Source of the DNA: Tubiluchus corallicola
Taxonomy: Eukaryota; Priapulida; Priapulimorpha; Priapulimorphida; Tubiluchidae
Length of the DNA stretch: 64,000 nt
Direction: 5' to 3'
NCBI GenBank assembly: GCA_030141605.1
Contig: JAQGDQ010000357.1
Span: 1 to 64,000 of the forward strand
In this document: piece by piece, positions 1-14,499 of the stretch
Layout: every line of letters begins with the position of its first letter
Position numbering within the stretch: position 1 is the first letter of the stretch
Position numbers and translations under genes: made by a program
The notes under the pieces: generated by a model
What the model saw: the letters and a program-made list of their open reading frames with translations, nothing else
Told to the model about the DNA's origin: nothing
The model's database searches: none

Positions 1-934
1 CAGGTACACAATAGAGACGACCGGTTTAAGCGGTTTATCGGCTTTACGTACTTATTTTAGCTATATAAGTAGTACCCAACTGGTAGGTAGTTATTATAAG
101 TAGATATTATAAGTGGATAGTTATTATACGCAATTAATCTAATATTCTCCTCTGGAGAAGTCTGCAGATCCCCAAAAATTTTCTGGGATAATTAAAAATA
201 TATAAATAAATATACAATAAATAAATAAACGAATAAATTATAGGCGTAAACAGCAAATTGTAGTGAACCTATATATATATATATATATATATTTAAATTT
301 TATTTCATATCATAAAAATGCCATATAAAAGTTGAAACTTTACAATAAAAACTACTACATCTCATGCACTATTAAAAGCTGCGAAAATTTACAAAAACAC
401 GTGATAAAAGTATATACAGAAATTAAAAATACAAACATCACTATTAATTTTGCTATATTATTAGTGTAAGAGGACAAACAGAATTTTAATAAGATGTCTG
501 TCACGATTTAAAAAAAGAAAAAGGTGTTTGTTGGAGACTTTGTACATCCATTCATGTATCAATCTTCATATTTATAATCGAATCAACAGGAGTTAAAGGG
601 GTGAAAAATTGGCTATTGGTATTTCTCCAGTATTGTGAAACTATAGCATATGTGTTAGGGTAATTTTGTACAACGAAATAACAAATCTGTGGGTTCTAGG
701 AAAGTCAGAAACAATGCAACTAGTTATTATTGGTACTTCAATGTATATTAAATATTAAATACCTTCGATTTTGGACGAATTTTTCTGTTTACTTATTTAT
801 TTCAGCTAGGCTATAACTCAGAAGCTATAGAGATTTGGAAAATGAAGCTGCGTCAACTTATAGGCAGGCCTGGGTGGGGAAACGACCGCAATAGCATCTT
901 ACGACTTTGCGACGGCATCCATTTCTTGGCCAGT

Positions 935-1360
935 TGACCGATTTAATTCGAAACTCTGCTACTTAACTGTGGTTTCTGTCAATTTAGTCGAGTACAGTTC
1001 TCTGTTAAACTTTGTCACTTTAGTATCTAGAACGGCCATTTTTTGTAATTTCCTGATATGATTGCACGGTCTCGCTATCAATGTTATTCAGTTTTTGTCA
1101 AAAGAAGCTAAACTAGAATCTGCATTACCTAGCTGAGAAGATTATACTGACTGGAGCCGCTATATTAGTATTATCTTCTAGTTTAGCTTCTTTAAAAAAG
1201 TGAAAAACATTGATATTTATTATTACACGAAATTACGAAAAAAATGGCCGCTCTAGACAATGAAGTGATCGAAATTTGGAAGAACTTGGAGTAGTAACGC
1301 CCACTGCAGAAGCTCACAGTTGAACTCGTTAGATTTAGTCGACTTTGTACGGCTTTTATA
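935..1360. repeat. Long fold-back inverted repeat (MITE-like)
   Basis: The left arm (about 935-1118) reads as the imperfect reverse complement of the right arm (1176 to about 1360), with a loop of about 57 bases. Matching blocks include AAGAAGCTAAACTAGAA at the loop side, ATCAATGTT, a CGGCCATTTTTT block and, farther out, AACTGTG followed by TTCTG. No transposase frame lies inside. This is the form expected of a fold-back or MITE element. I cannot assign a superfamily. Confidence 0.75.
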
Positions 1361-2022
1361 TTCGTTTCCACCAGGAGTCATAATATCAAAAATAATCGCC
1401 AGCTCGAAAACGTAATAATTCGAAATTCGGTGATTTTACAATTTTTATTAGAGCAAGCAATCTTCTACAGCCAAAGGTACATTGAACGCCAAAGTAGAAT
1501 TTAATGCTTATTTTTAACATTGGTAAATCATTTTTGAATATTAACAAATCAATTATGAATATTCATAAATCATTTATTAATTTTAATAAATGCCTTTAAT
1601 TTACTAACATTAAAAAATGTTTTATATATATATATATGTATCATTTTCTATTATTAGTTCATTATCATTTTGATAAAAATACGTTAAATATGTTTTTATC
1701 ATATGCTGAAAAAATGATAAAAAACGTAAAAATGACAAAAATATATCATTTTTTACTAACATTACAAAAATTATACATATATAATTATATATATTGGACT
1801 GCTCTCCACTTTTAGTGGAGGCAGAACGGATGGCACCGCGGCCTACACTGTGCGGCATAACTCAAAGACAAAAACCAAAATGAATAAAATAAAAATGACG
1901 ATTTATTACCCAAACAAAATAAATGTTCCAGATAGCTTACCGAATGGAGCAACAGAAAGCCTGATGAAGTGCGAACAGAGCTGAGATGAGATGAGACGCC
2001 CACTGACCACTGACAAGGATCT

Positions 2023-2152
2023 ACAGCAGACCTACCCTTTTTATAAGCTCAGGTGTGCACGTGACTAGTGGCTCCCACTAACACAAGGTCAGAATAAGCG
2101 TCTATGTGCTAGTTAAAGCCACGTTCACACGCACACCTGAGAAGTCTGCTGT
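2023..2152. repeat. Inverted repeat with CTCAGGTGTGC arms
   Basis: ACAGCAGACCT and CTCAGGTGTGCACGTGAC on the left pair with GTTCACACGCACACCTGAG and AGTCTGCTGT on the right. Two palindromic blocks, with a short insertion in the left arm, fold around about 45 bases. GC content is higher than in the flanks, which suggests an inserted mobile element. The family is unknown. Confidence 0.6.
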
Positions 2153-2197
2153 ATTCTCCTGCCAGTATTACAGTACCTCATCACAGCCCTGCAGTAC

Positions 2198-2229
2198 AAT
2201 ATATATATATATAAACATTCCCAGATAAG

Positions 2230-2272
<43 letters not shown>
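2198..2272. repeat. (AT)n microsatellites
   Basis: Two AT dinucleotide tracts flank a short unique block (ACATTCCCAGATAAGG); the second covers about 2236-2272. Confidence 0.9.
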
Positions 2273-2275
<3 letters not shown>

Positions 2276-5200
2276 TATTATTTTTATTTATCAGTATTCT
2301 TTACTGCTAAAATGTTACATACAATGTAAACATAAAATTAAACTCATATTTACATTAAACGTCCTATGTAACCAGTTTAGAAAAATTGCTAAAAAATTAG
2401 AAAGATAGAAAAATTTTAGAAAAAAAAGTATAGCGTCATACACTTAAAACGAAATGAAAACCACATACAAATGAACCGGAAAAATGCATACAACATAATT
2501 AAGAATTAAATTAAAATATACATAATTACAAATAGTAAGGAAATATACAAAATACACAATAGACGAACGCTGAGAAATTCATTTTATTAAGTAAAAACAT
2601 TTAATAGTTTCGTAAAAAAAGTATTTATGTATTTCAGTTACTTATGCAGAGTTCATTGCAGTTCGGCTTTGTACAAATGTGCTATGCGTGTTTCGTCAAA
2701 GAACCATATAAAAGACCACCAAGGAGCCCATTTTGCCCCCTCCCCCTCTGAATTTTACAACATTCCATTTTTTAACAGCACAAGTGTACGTCTACCCCAC
2801 AATAGCATAAAAAGCTCCAGGAGGAGTTGCATCATCACCAGAAGATAATAGCCTTATCTACTACGGTGCGTGGTTATACATGCACTGTGCTGCCATCTTT
2901 AAGTTTCAAGCTAAAACACTTCAACGTAGAAAAACAATTTACGATAGGCCTGTTTTGTAATACTGCTACCTGCTTCCCCAGTATCAATAGCATCTGCGCA
3001 GTCTATATAGTTAAATATAGAAATGAACGTAAGCTATGAAGATAGATCTACGTGGCTTTGATATTGTGTATATTGCTTGGACAATTTATAATTTACTTTG
3101 TTTTTTTCATTCATGCATGAAATGGTTGATATGTATTATAACTGTACCTTACTTACATTTTTTCAGATTCACTATAATGTAAAGGTAATATCATAACTCA
3201 GTTGCTAATCTAATAACTTCACCTAATAATATGAGTGGCTGATGTAATAACTGTTTAATTTTTCGCCACGCTTTCTTTGCGCTATCTTTTTTAATTTAGT
3301 AAAAATTATAAACGTAATATTTACAAAAGGGAAAATAAAATAAATCTGTATCTAAAATCTGAATCTGATTACATGTACTATTATCCACTAAATGCTTAAA
3401 CGAAGAACCTTCATTTTTAAATCAGTGGTATGAATGTGTAGTTCAACTGCTAATTTCTAATACATAAATTAATGCCAAATTATGTTTCATGCTACGTCTC
3501 ATACAAATAGATTTCGTAACAGTGGAGAAACCTCTTACATTATTGCTTAAAGCATGAGGAAACACTTTTCATAAATAAAACTTATTAAAAATTTGTCTTT
3601 AAGTGTTGTATCACTCACATGCTGTCTTGCTGCGCATACAGCTTGCATTAGCAGTATCGTTGTATAAAACTTGTAAATTTAAACACACGCTATGGCCACT
3701 AGGCGCAGGTATTTTGAGGATAAGTCATTTGGAACAAATTCAGTTAACATTGCGTAATTTTGAAAAAATAATCAGAGCCATTCGTGGCGCACACTTCACC
3801 AACGAAACAAAAGTTTAAATTACTTTATCTTGCAAATAACATCAATAATGTGTTTTTGATGGACCAGTGATGCAACTGGGATGGCGATGCAGTGCCATTG
3901 TGCCAGGTGCCGCCTACAAATATTTTAAATTGTTAAATATTTTTTCTAGTTACACAAGTGTTTCAAACGGGTAAGCCTAATGCAAAGTATTATAACTTTG
4001 TGGGGGAAGTTTTTTGGGACATACTTTAAAATAGCCTTTTCTTCCCCTTTAAGTTCTCGCTTAGTTGGCGAAGAATACACATTACTTCGACTGATAAGTG
4101 TCTCTTTTGTCGCTCCTTTGTCGCTACTTTTGTTGGCTTCTTTTATCGCTACCTTGAGAAAAAAAAATCACTGCAAGAACAATAGCGGCTTAAACACAGG
4201 CAAGGTAAGAACTGTTCACTTTGTCCACTAGCTGCCTGTATAGGGTTAGCTGATGCCAAACGTTTAATCTGGCGGGAAAATCAGCACTGGTTTAAATTAC
4301 TATACTGTAAATATATACTACAATAATTATAAGGCACGGTTCACACATGAAAATTTTTGTAGCACTAGCATGGCAAAATGAAACTAGTGAAGCAGTTCAT
4401 AACATTAGCAGTTTGGAATACAACTTTCAACACTTTTTATAAGCCTGCATAGGATATGCTTTATTAGATCGCTACCAGGAAGAGTTTTCATGAAAGTTTG
4501 GCAGAATAGAAAGTAAGACCAAAGGCCGTACTGAATTAAGTACTCCTTGCATTGTAATTATGAAAATCATGTTCCCTCGAAATGTTCATAAAAACGCTAA
4601 AAAGAGCATCCTTTGCCTTATTATATTTTCTTCATGGATATTATTTTTTATTATTATGTATCACAAATACTTTTCTTGTTCGAAATTTAAAATTGCTTGT
4701 TTATATAGAAGCACTTCCCAAATTGATATTTGACAATGTTTAGTATTTTGGTTAACTTTGTGCTTTAAATTTATTTTATATCTTTGTTTTGAAAGTCGAT
4801 ACAAATTGATCAATAAGAGTACTAAGATGCTTAATTTAAGATACTTACCTGTTTACCATGCTTATATAAAAATAATTTCAACGTGTCTCCATCTACAGGA
4901 TGATTTAACTATACTTACCTGTAACTTACCTGTCGAAAAGGTCCAGTGAATCCTGGCCTAGTTGCTTGGTTGGTCGATCTCAAAGCTGATCGACGTGTTT
5001 TTGTGCTTATGTGCTTACGTGAATTATGATTAATTTTAAGGTTGAAAGAGGCAAATATGTAAGTCAATTTTGTTTATTATATTACCAATATTATGTGAAC
5101 TTGATTTAAGAATTCAGAATCATAATTTGTTTATCAAAAAGCTAATCAATATGTTTATTCTAACGTGCAGAGGCAGTAAAAATGTCTATTCTATTTGCAG

Positions 5201-5277
5201 ATAAAACATTATCGGTTCATGGTTAAAGGTTATTGGTTAATAGTTAATGGCACATGGTTACTTGGGTAATTGGTTGG

Positions 5278-5640
5278 TCAGTCGGTTGATTTCTTGTTTG
5301 TGTGTGGATATTTAATAAAGCCGATTAAATCACATGACGTTTTGTGGACATTTTTTACAAAAATCCCAAACAGTATACAATTTTCGATTTTATAGTGATA
5401 AGCTTTGTCTTTTTTTTCATGGAGCAAATTCCAAAAAAGTATCAAGTGAAATATGGAGGGTCGATTGGCGGTGAAATAAGGCAAGTGTCGTCCGCAAACA
5501 TAAGATGATTGACACTAAAATTATCTATTGCACAACCACTTTTTCCATTCTTGATAAAACCGACGCTAAACTGCTTAAAGTACTGATTAAAAAGCTTAGG
5601 GGGTGGACAACTTCCTTGTCCCATTCCATTTTTGCATTGA
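5278..5640 (-). pseudogene. Non-LTR retrotransposon reverse transcriptase fragment
   Basis: On the minus strand a translation contains QGS, then KLFNQYF, then KNGKSGCAIDNFSVNHLMF, ending in the FADD catalytic box of reverse transcriptases (FADDTCLIS). After a frameshift near 5450 the next frame continues with KIENCILFGIFVKN-type sequence, as expected downstream of the catalytic aspartates. The fragment is broken by stops and lacks the endonuclease and the rest of the polymerase, so it is a dead LINE remnant. The motif layout fits the jockey/CR1-like group; the exact clade is uncertain. Confidence 0.75.
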
Positions 5641-6594
5641 ATGGCGTGGAAGAGCGAACATCACATCTTCACCACGTCTATGGTCGAGTGTAGTAATAAT
5701 ACGAGCAAAAACGAGTAATAATTTTGGGAATAACAGCATTCAGTAGTTTTATAAAAAGCTTATGGTAGCTAACCCAGCCTATTGCTATAACTACTGTTAG
5801 CAGACCTGGTTTTCTGTTTTTTCTCTACTGTTTTTGCTGCTTTTACTGTTACTGTGGTGTATACCTGTCTACATCTGCAGCATCTCTGTATATGTGCTGC
5901 TAGTAGTCTCACCGCACACAGAGTGGCTTACACATGAACTTGACCCATGCACTTTTAAGCACGAGTTCAGCTATAACTGAACTGCATAAGTGTAACCGAT
6001 CCTTAACAGATGGAAACAGTTGTACATTCTGTTATTACATAACACTGAGTGACACTGCATGCCAATCTACATGGGCATTTCCACTGCTGTCGAAAAACAG
6101 TGCATAATGACTATAGTTTCACAACACAGTGTTATGAAAGAAAATAAAAGGAGTCAAGCTTAATGTGGTGGATGGAGGTTTTTCATGGCGCAATAACTTA
6201 TGGACGAAATGAAAGCTGGGATAATCAAATCTTAAGTTGAGGCAAAAGATGAAATGGCGCAAATCGGGGATACTGCGAAGAAAGTAAGCCCTATGGCCGT
6301 GTGCAAAAGTTTGAGGAGAGCTGATGTTGGGTCAGTCAGCTGGCCACCCTCTTAAAAGGCCCATATTCTGGGACAGCCCGGCCGCCTGCAATAATAATCT
6401 GTCAGGACTAAATATATCGTTGACCAGATGTTGTGAAGAAGCTTGCTAGCGTAAGACTGCTCTTTCTCGAATTACTCAAGCTAATTCCAGCGTGGAGTAA
6501 CCCGCCAAAGTTGCAGGAATTTTCCCAGCACTTCTGTGGTGTCAACGGACATAGCGCGTCATTGTTAGTGTAGTCTAGTGCTGCAAAGACAGAC

Positions 6595-8911
<2,317 letters not shown>

Positions 8912-10713
8912 AATTCTTTCCTAAATTTTAATTTTGTAAAAATTGTATGAAATTGTATGAAGGTAGGCCTAAATCAACAGGCTTTGAACTTAATAATGAT
9001 GTACATGTACTGTAGTGTATTTTTAAGAACCGAAGCGTTGTGCGAAGTGCAAACTCAAAGTAATTTTACGAGATACATTAAAAGATTTCTTTATTAGTAT
9101 GAACAGCATTGCTGGATACATTAACGTAAATGCATTTAACTGAGTAAATGTACTTATTTTAGAAGAAAATATCACGAGAATTACATTTTTCTATGTAACT
9201 TAATGTGAACTTTATCTTAGTAGACACAGAGTTGCTCTAAGAAGTTCAAAAAGGTACACCTAAATTCAGTTTGAAATGGCCAATAATCACAATATTCAAG
9301 TCACCTGTCTAAAATTAAAATAATAGTAGGCTACGGGTTTACGTAACCCTCTGATAACTTATTTTTGAATAACTATTTCTTTTTCTTCTAACAGATGGCG
9401 CCACCATCATATACTGTAACACAAAAGAAAATTTACAATGCTAGAGTCTTATTCTTCAAAATATTTATCAACCTATCATATTCTGCCATCTCAATTTTAA
9501 AGACTATTCGTAACAATGAGTAAGATTCCGGTCTGGCCGCAAGAATTAAACATCTACAAGTCTGGTGACAATGATGTAAGTAGGCCTGTAACAATGATAG
9601 AACCGCATACATCGTAACAATCACAATAATTATATAATTCTGTGTGAGCATGAACTCCAGTATGTTAAAGCCAGTGTCAAAGTGAAGTCAGTAACAATAA
9701 TTTTTAAATATTTTATATTAATGATTTGTTTGATGCTGTAAAATTATTCCATCGCAAAATAATCAATAAAATATTAACATTAGACCTACTCAAAACAGGA
9801 CAATGTTGGCAACATCCTTGCAATGTATTATTGCGAATCGATTTTTGAATAGAAAAGTTTACAATCGACTTGAAATGAAAGAGAGAAACTAAATAATACC
9901 TATATGCAGTCTTACATACTCGTTGTCACAATGTACATCACCATCACGATAGTAAGGTACAGTTTTAATTGGGTTTGTTCTTTTTGCTGACAACAAGACT
10001 AGTTCTGTACCTAATAAAATTATTTACAATATTTAGGCATCTATATCGTTGTAATAATCACGTGGTTTTACTTCTGACAACAAAGTAACATAGTTTTATA
10101 CTATTTGGCACATCATAGACATTAGTTCACAAACTATGACGAACAATCGAAAGACTCACGGAGCCTACCTACACTTTCGTGATTATAAATAAAATAATAT
10201 AGCGAATATTTTGTGTACAAGGTAACATAATATTTGACAACCTCGATACCAAGAGCAGCATTAGGTCAATTTTTCACATAGGATTGCTTCCGATCCAGAA
10301 ATCTTAAAAATTAGTAACATTGCACTCCTGTGGTATAAATTTACGTTCCGTGAATTACGCCGCATCATCGCTGCAAAATTCACTCAGCTATTTACATTTA
10401 AAAAGCATTTAAGTCATTCTACGACAAACTTATCGAAGTTGCCAACAACGTGGTGCGTTTTTGTCACTTGAAATAAAATTCATACATTAAAGAAAATACT
10501 TATCTTGCCATTAGACTATAGTCCACCTATACGTTAGGGTACAACTCGTTTCCGAGTGAGTCGTTAGGTGATACATGTATTGTGTAGTTGCCAACCCATA
10601 ACCCTAACGTCATACGTTGGCTTTTGTAAAAAGTGGTTCTGTTAGCAAATTTTCAACAGAACAACCAATAGCATAGCTACACGCAGAAAATGTAAGTCCA
10701 ACCAGTTACCAAT
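8912..10713. other. Intergenic, no gene seen
   Basis: AT-rich sequence between the LRR gene and the minus-strand ORF. It presumably includes the 3' UTR of the LRR gene, with a possible ATTAAA signal near 9075. A small inverted pair (ACGTTAGGGT near 10530 and ACCCTAACGT near 10600) is present. I recognise no coding homology. Confidence 0.5.
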
Positions 10714-11205
10714 TTACCAAAGAAACCCATACCCTGAATCTGGTTCCTCTTCTCGAATGACAGATATAGAGCCATCTAGTAAGCACCGGTCCACATGAGA
10801 AACCCACTCCTCAATAGCTTCCTGTTGATCTGGCTTGGTGCAGGCAGTCACGATGTCCAGATTTGTGAGAGCCAATGACAAGTCTGCGTCCCGCTTTTGT
10901 CTTCTTTTTAACTTTTTTGGGTTTCTGTACTTCATCTCATTCAGCGGATGCTCATGCATTTTGTGGTAGATGGAACGGGCCTTATTTTCCGCATTCGTTG
11001 CCGAAATGCCCGGAAGCGATGTAGCCGTATCGGACATTTTAATCTTTTTTGTACTCAGTATCTGGCTGGTTTTCCTGTTGAGGATCTTGGCGGTGCGGCA
11101 TGGTGTGGCCAATTCTTCAATACAGGTATACCGGTACATAGTTCTAGATGTCTGCGATACGTTCAAGTTTTCTCGATCCGCCTTTTCTGGGCCATTTTTT
11201 GCCAT
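10714..11205 (-). CDS. Intronless ORF, 163 aa, unrecognised
   Basis: A 163-codon frame stands out in this AT-rich neighbourhood by length and by balanced, protein-like composition: charged, lysine-rich, with few low-complexity runs. The middle (about residues 85-110) is strongly basic (NPKKLKRRQKRDADLSLAL) and could be a nuclear-localisation or nucleic-acid-binding patch. The C-terminal third is acidic, with EAIEEWVSHVDRCLLDGS before IREEEPDSGYGFLW. No signal peptide or membrane segment is visible. I do not recognise the family. It may be a short single-exon gene, a retrogene, or the last exon of a longer gene; no obvious AATAAA lies just downstream. The first methionine is used; an internal one at residue 57 is an alternative. 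Confidence 0.5.
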   Translation of the reverse strand: MAKNGPEKADRENLNVSQTSRTMYRYTCIEELATPCRTAKILNRKTSQILSTKKIKMSDTATSLPGISATNAENKARSIYHKMHEHPLNEMKYRNPKKLKRRQKRDADLSLALTNLDIVTACTKPDQQEAIEEWVSHVDRCLLDGSISVIREEEPDSGYGFLW

Positions 11206-12700
11206 GCCCCTTTGATCCTGATTTTGGAATAAGCAAATTTAATTCAAACGAACCTCGAAGTTTCTGGGTAACTAACGTCACATAGTTCCAGTTCTAGACG
11301 TCTGCTTACTGCTTAAGACAATGTGTTTCTGCACAGAGACAACCACACTTTCCGTTGCAAGATGTCCAAATATTGGTAAGTCATTGTTGTCTCTTGATAA
11401 ATAGCTGTATAATAATTCGTTAGCAATAATTTACTAATAGGCAAACGACTTTTTCTTTACATATCCCAGAGTATGAATGAAAAAAGAACAAAGCATTTCG
11501 TTACAAATCGCATGTCAAATGGCATTTGTCCCAGAAATATCTCACTGTCCCAGTAAGAAAATATTTCTCGCACTTTCTTGAATGTTTGTTCATTTTTGCA
11601 GATATTCATCCAGATGTTAGTAGTGTAGAAGTGTTCTGCTGTGTCATTAATAATCTAGTGCTTGTGATCACATCATCAAAACAAACTGCTTCTTAGCTTC
11701 ACCTTGCTGATTATTTAACAGGTAAATGTGATCGATGAGACCCTGAAGCTCTAATTAAAATCTCCCAACGCAAGGTTCTATTGACCAACTAGCTTTGGCA
11801 ATGAACCAATCGAACTTTGTTGATCGAATTTACCCGCCTAATGGCAAGCTGTCTTAATTAAAATCAAAGTGAAATCGAATTCCCGCCCAGGTGTGGTTTA
11901 GTAGCCAGTTTAGTGTTTGTACGAGAGCAGCAAAGCAGCAAGGAACAGCATAAACAATTTTCCCGACAGTCATTTATCCATTTAGTAAACAGGTTTGGCA
12001 TTGCTTAACTTGCAATGCGCGAACGACTTGGTACGTTTCTACAACAACTGTTTTATTCAGATTTCTGAAACAAACGATTTTTTCAGTTTTCAAGTTCTTT
12101 TGATATTTATCCTATGCTGAGGGGCATGTCTAAACCTGAGGCGCGTTTTGTAGCACAAAGCCTTAAATCCTCCTATGGTCGGCCCTCGCATATTTTGTCA
12201 GATTATCTTTACCTCGTGTGTTCATAATTATAATAAAATTTTGATTATATGATTATGTAAGAGGAAGGACCAAAACCTGGGTGTATTTATATTCTTAAAA
12301 TTTGACAAAGGCAATTATATTGCGCACAGGGCCATGCGGCTTCTCCTTTGTTCGGAACTTAACTCTAAAGGATACGTGAATCTCAAAGCTTAATTATTTT
12401 GTTGGAATACCTAACGTGTTAAAGACAGTTAACTCATTTAAATACAACAGAAATACACGGTAATTCATGTATGTTGTCAAAAATTGTACGATGTAATGGG
12501 CTGTGATTCATTTGTCCACATTACGTAATGCGTCTACATTGTTGTTAGTATAATGTGATACATAGCAACAACTCTTGCCATGCCTGTTACTTACCTATGC
12601 TTGTAAGTTTGTTACAGTTTCAATTATATTTCTGGACGGTGACATGATAGGCGTACAGAATAATTATCCTTTTACCAGATTTGTTTCGCAAGCGTTATAT
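11206..12700. other. Intergenic, no gene seen
   Basis: AT-rich sequence with no frame or RNA signature that I can support. Confidence 0.4.
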
Positions 12701-12729
12701 TTCGTTATCATAGTCTTTTCAAGCAATTG

Positions 12730-13175
12730 TGGAGGCTGTAGATCGTTCTAAAAGATATATCAAGAGTAACAAAGTTGCTCCAATTGAAATGCAAGAAGAA
12801 GTTACAGTGCGGACAATCCGTTAACATTTCTGGCACTTTTTCAAAAGAGCAAGAGTCAGGATGATTGACATAATCACAGCAGGGTTTGGGCCAATTAAAG
12901 ACGTTAAAGACAACGAACTGCAGGCTATTGGAGCAAACTTCTTAAGGAGAGTAAAAGGCAGGGCAGGTGACTTGATCAAATCTGGGATCCGATCCTACAA
13001 CACGTCTAAATGGGAAGACGTTGACTGTTTACCCTGTGCTTGCAGCATTGATGTCGGAGGATATGGAGGAACCTGATGTAACTACTATAAAACAAGATGC
13101 TGATCTGGAGTATATCAATCATGTCATTCAAATGAATGTTCCATGGCATGAATCCATCAGAGGCAAAAGGAATTG
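12730..13175 (+). pseudogene. Decayed coding remnant, family unknown
   Basis: Coding-like sequence continues through at least one stop and one frame change. One frame gives KSNKVAPIEMQEEVTV, a stop near 12821, and then FFKRARVRMIDIITAGFG and onward to GIRSYNTSKWEDVD. A second frame then reads ALMSEDMEEPDVTTIKQDAD before a stop. No splice pair rescues the frame cleanly, so I treat it as a broken gene or transposon remnant. I do not recognise the source family. Confidence 0.4.
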
Positions 13176-14100
13176 ATGTCTGCAAGCCCAGTGACGGTCA
13201 CCCATAGACCACTTACGCCCTTCAAATTTCGACATTAAATTTTTGTTATTGTAAACAGAGGCAAACTGAGTTGTTATAATATGTTCTTTTTCATTAAATT
13301 TGCATGTTTTGTTATTTGAAAGTTTATTAAATTTATTCTTTGTTTGTTATTTACTTGTTTATTTTTATTTGTTATTGTTGTTGTATTATTTTTCAATTCA
13401 TTAGGCGAACCATAAACGATATGTTCGTCAAATATTTGACGACTTTGGTTGACAAATCGATAGAATTATAGTTAGAGTTCATGCCCATTTTACCCATTGC
13501 ATAATGTGCGTTGTCGTATATTCCCGCTGAAGGGTTTCTTTCCTTTTGAAAAATTCTTGTGCAATTTGAAATAACTGAACATTACACTATAAAGCATTTT
13601 AAACTTTAACATTTTAACCTTCTGCAGTCAAGCATCTAGTTATTATAAGATGAGTTTGTATAGTTGTAGTTTAAAGAAATAAAAATAAAATAACATCGTG
13701 TGTGACACTCACGATTTATTAATATTATTTCAAAATTTTGGAATACCTATGGGGGACCGATACCTCACGATTACATATCATCCGTAATACATAATAAGCG
13801 CTTGTTTTGACCTATTATCACATCAGCCAGGACATTTAGTGAAATACATGGTTCTAGATTTTAGAAAGTGAACATATGAACGTTGTTAATATAGTAATGT
13901 TAACGAAAGTCCCTTTTCTTGTTTATCATCGACGAAGTTCCAAATTCATGGATCTTATATGTAAAAGCAATTTTACAGAGACTATAAATATTTTTGAGTA
14001 CGTTAATTATTTGGTTCTGAAATTAGTCTGAGAAAGGGCTAGACTTAGGCATACTTACGTAGAAGAGGCCTCGTGTACGCTCTCCTAAAGTTGTGTACCT
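13176..14100. other. Intergenic, no gene seen
   Basis: AT-rich sequence with T-rich runs near 13300-13400. I see nothing supportable in it. Confidence 0.4.
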
Positions 14101-14138
14101 GAAGATGTCATTACAAGAAAAGTAACAGGATCCTTTGG

Positions 14139-14165
14139 TATATATATATATATATATATATATGG
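14139..14165. repeat. (TA)n microsatellite
   Basis: A TA dinucleotide run. The sequence after it (to about 14490, ending in AATAAA-type tails) resembles a LINE 3' end, but is too degraded to assign. Confidence 0.85.
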
Positions 14166-14499
14166 GCTGGCAGAACTATCTAATGATATAATTGATAAAC
14201 TGTATGTTCACTCTACTTATCATAATACAATTACATGGACGAATTGGTATAAACTGCGTTTTGCACTAGGCGATCAACATCTTTAAACTTTTTAAACATG
14301 TAACTTATTTTATTTTGTACGATTGTATTTTATTTTTAATGTATTGTATTTTCTAATGATCTGTTTGTGTATTTATGTCTTGTGTCTGGGTGCACATGTA
14401 TGTACAACTTATATGTTAAACACCAGCAAACATATAGATAGCTGTTCACTAGAGAATCAGTCTGAATAAACTGAATAAAGTACCTTCTTCCATCTTTTT

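Larger units (their letters stand above)
1..6594. other. Gene-poor AT-rich flank
   Basis: No convincing gene is visible. Open frames are short, lack homology that I recognise and overlap simple repeats. The stretch holds AT microsatellites (about 261-291, 1621-1640, 2198-2215, 2236-2272), fold-back structures (about 935-1360 and 2023-2152), GGTTA-rich sequence near 5215-5290, and a reverse-transcriptase fragment at 5278-5640. The rest is unremarkable AT-rich sequence. Confidence 0.6.

Noticed and set aside
1622-2003. Two overlapping minus-strand frames
   Set aside because: They overlap AT microsatellite and inverted-repeat DNA and differ in frame. No domain is visible.
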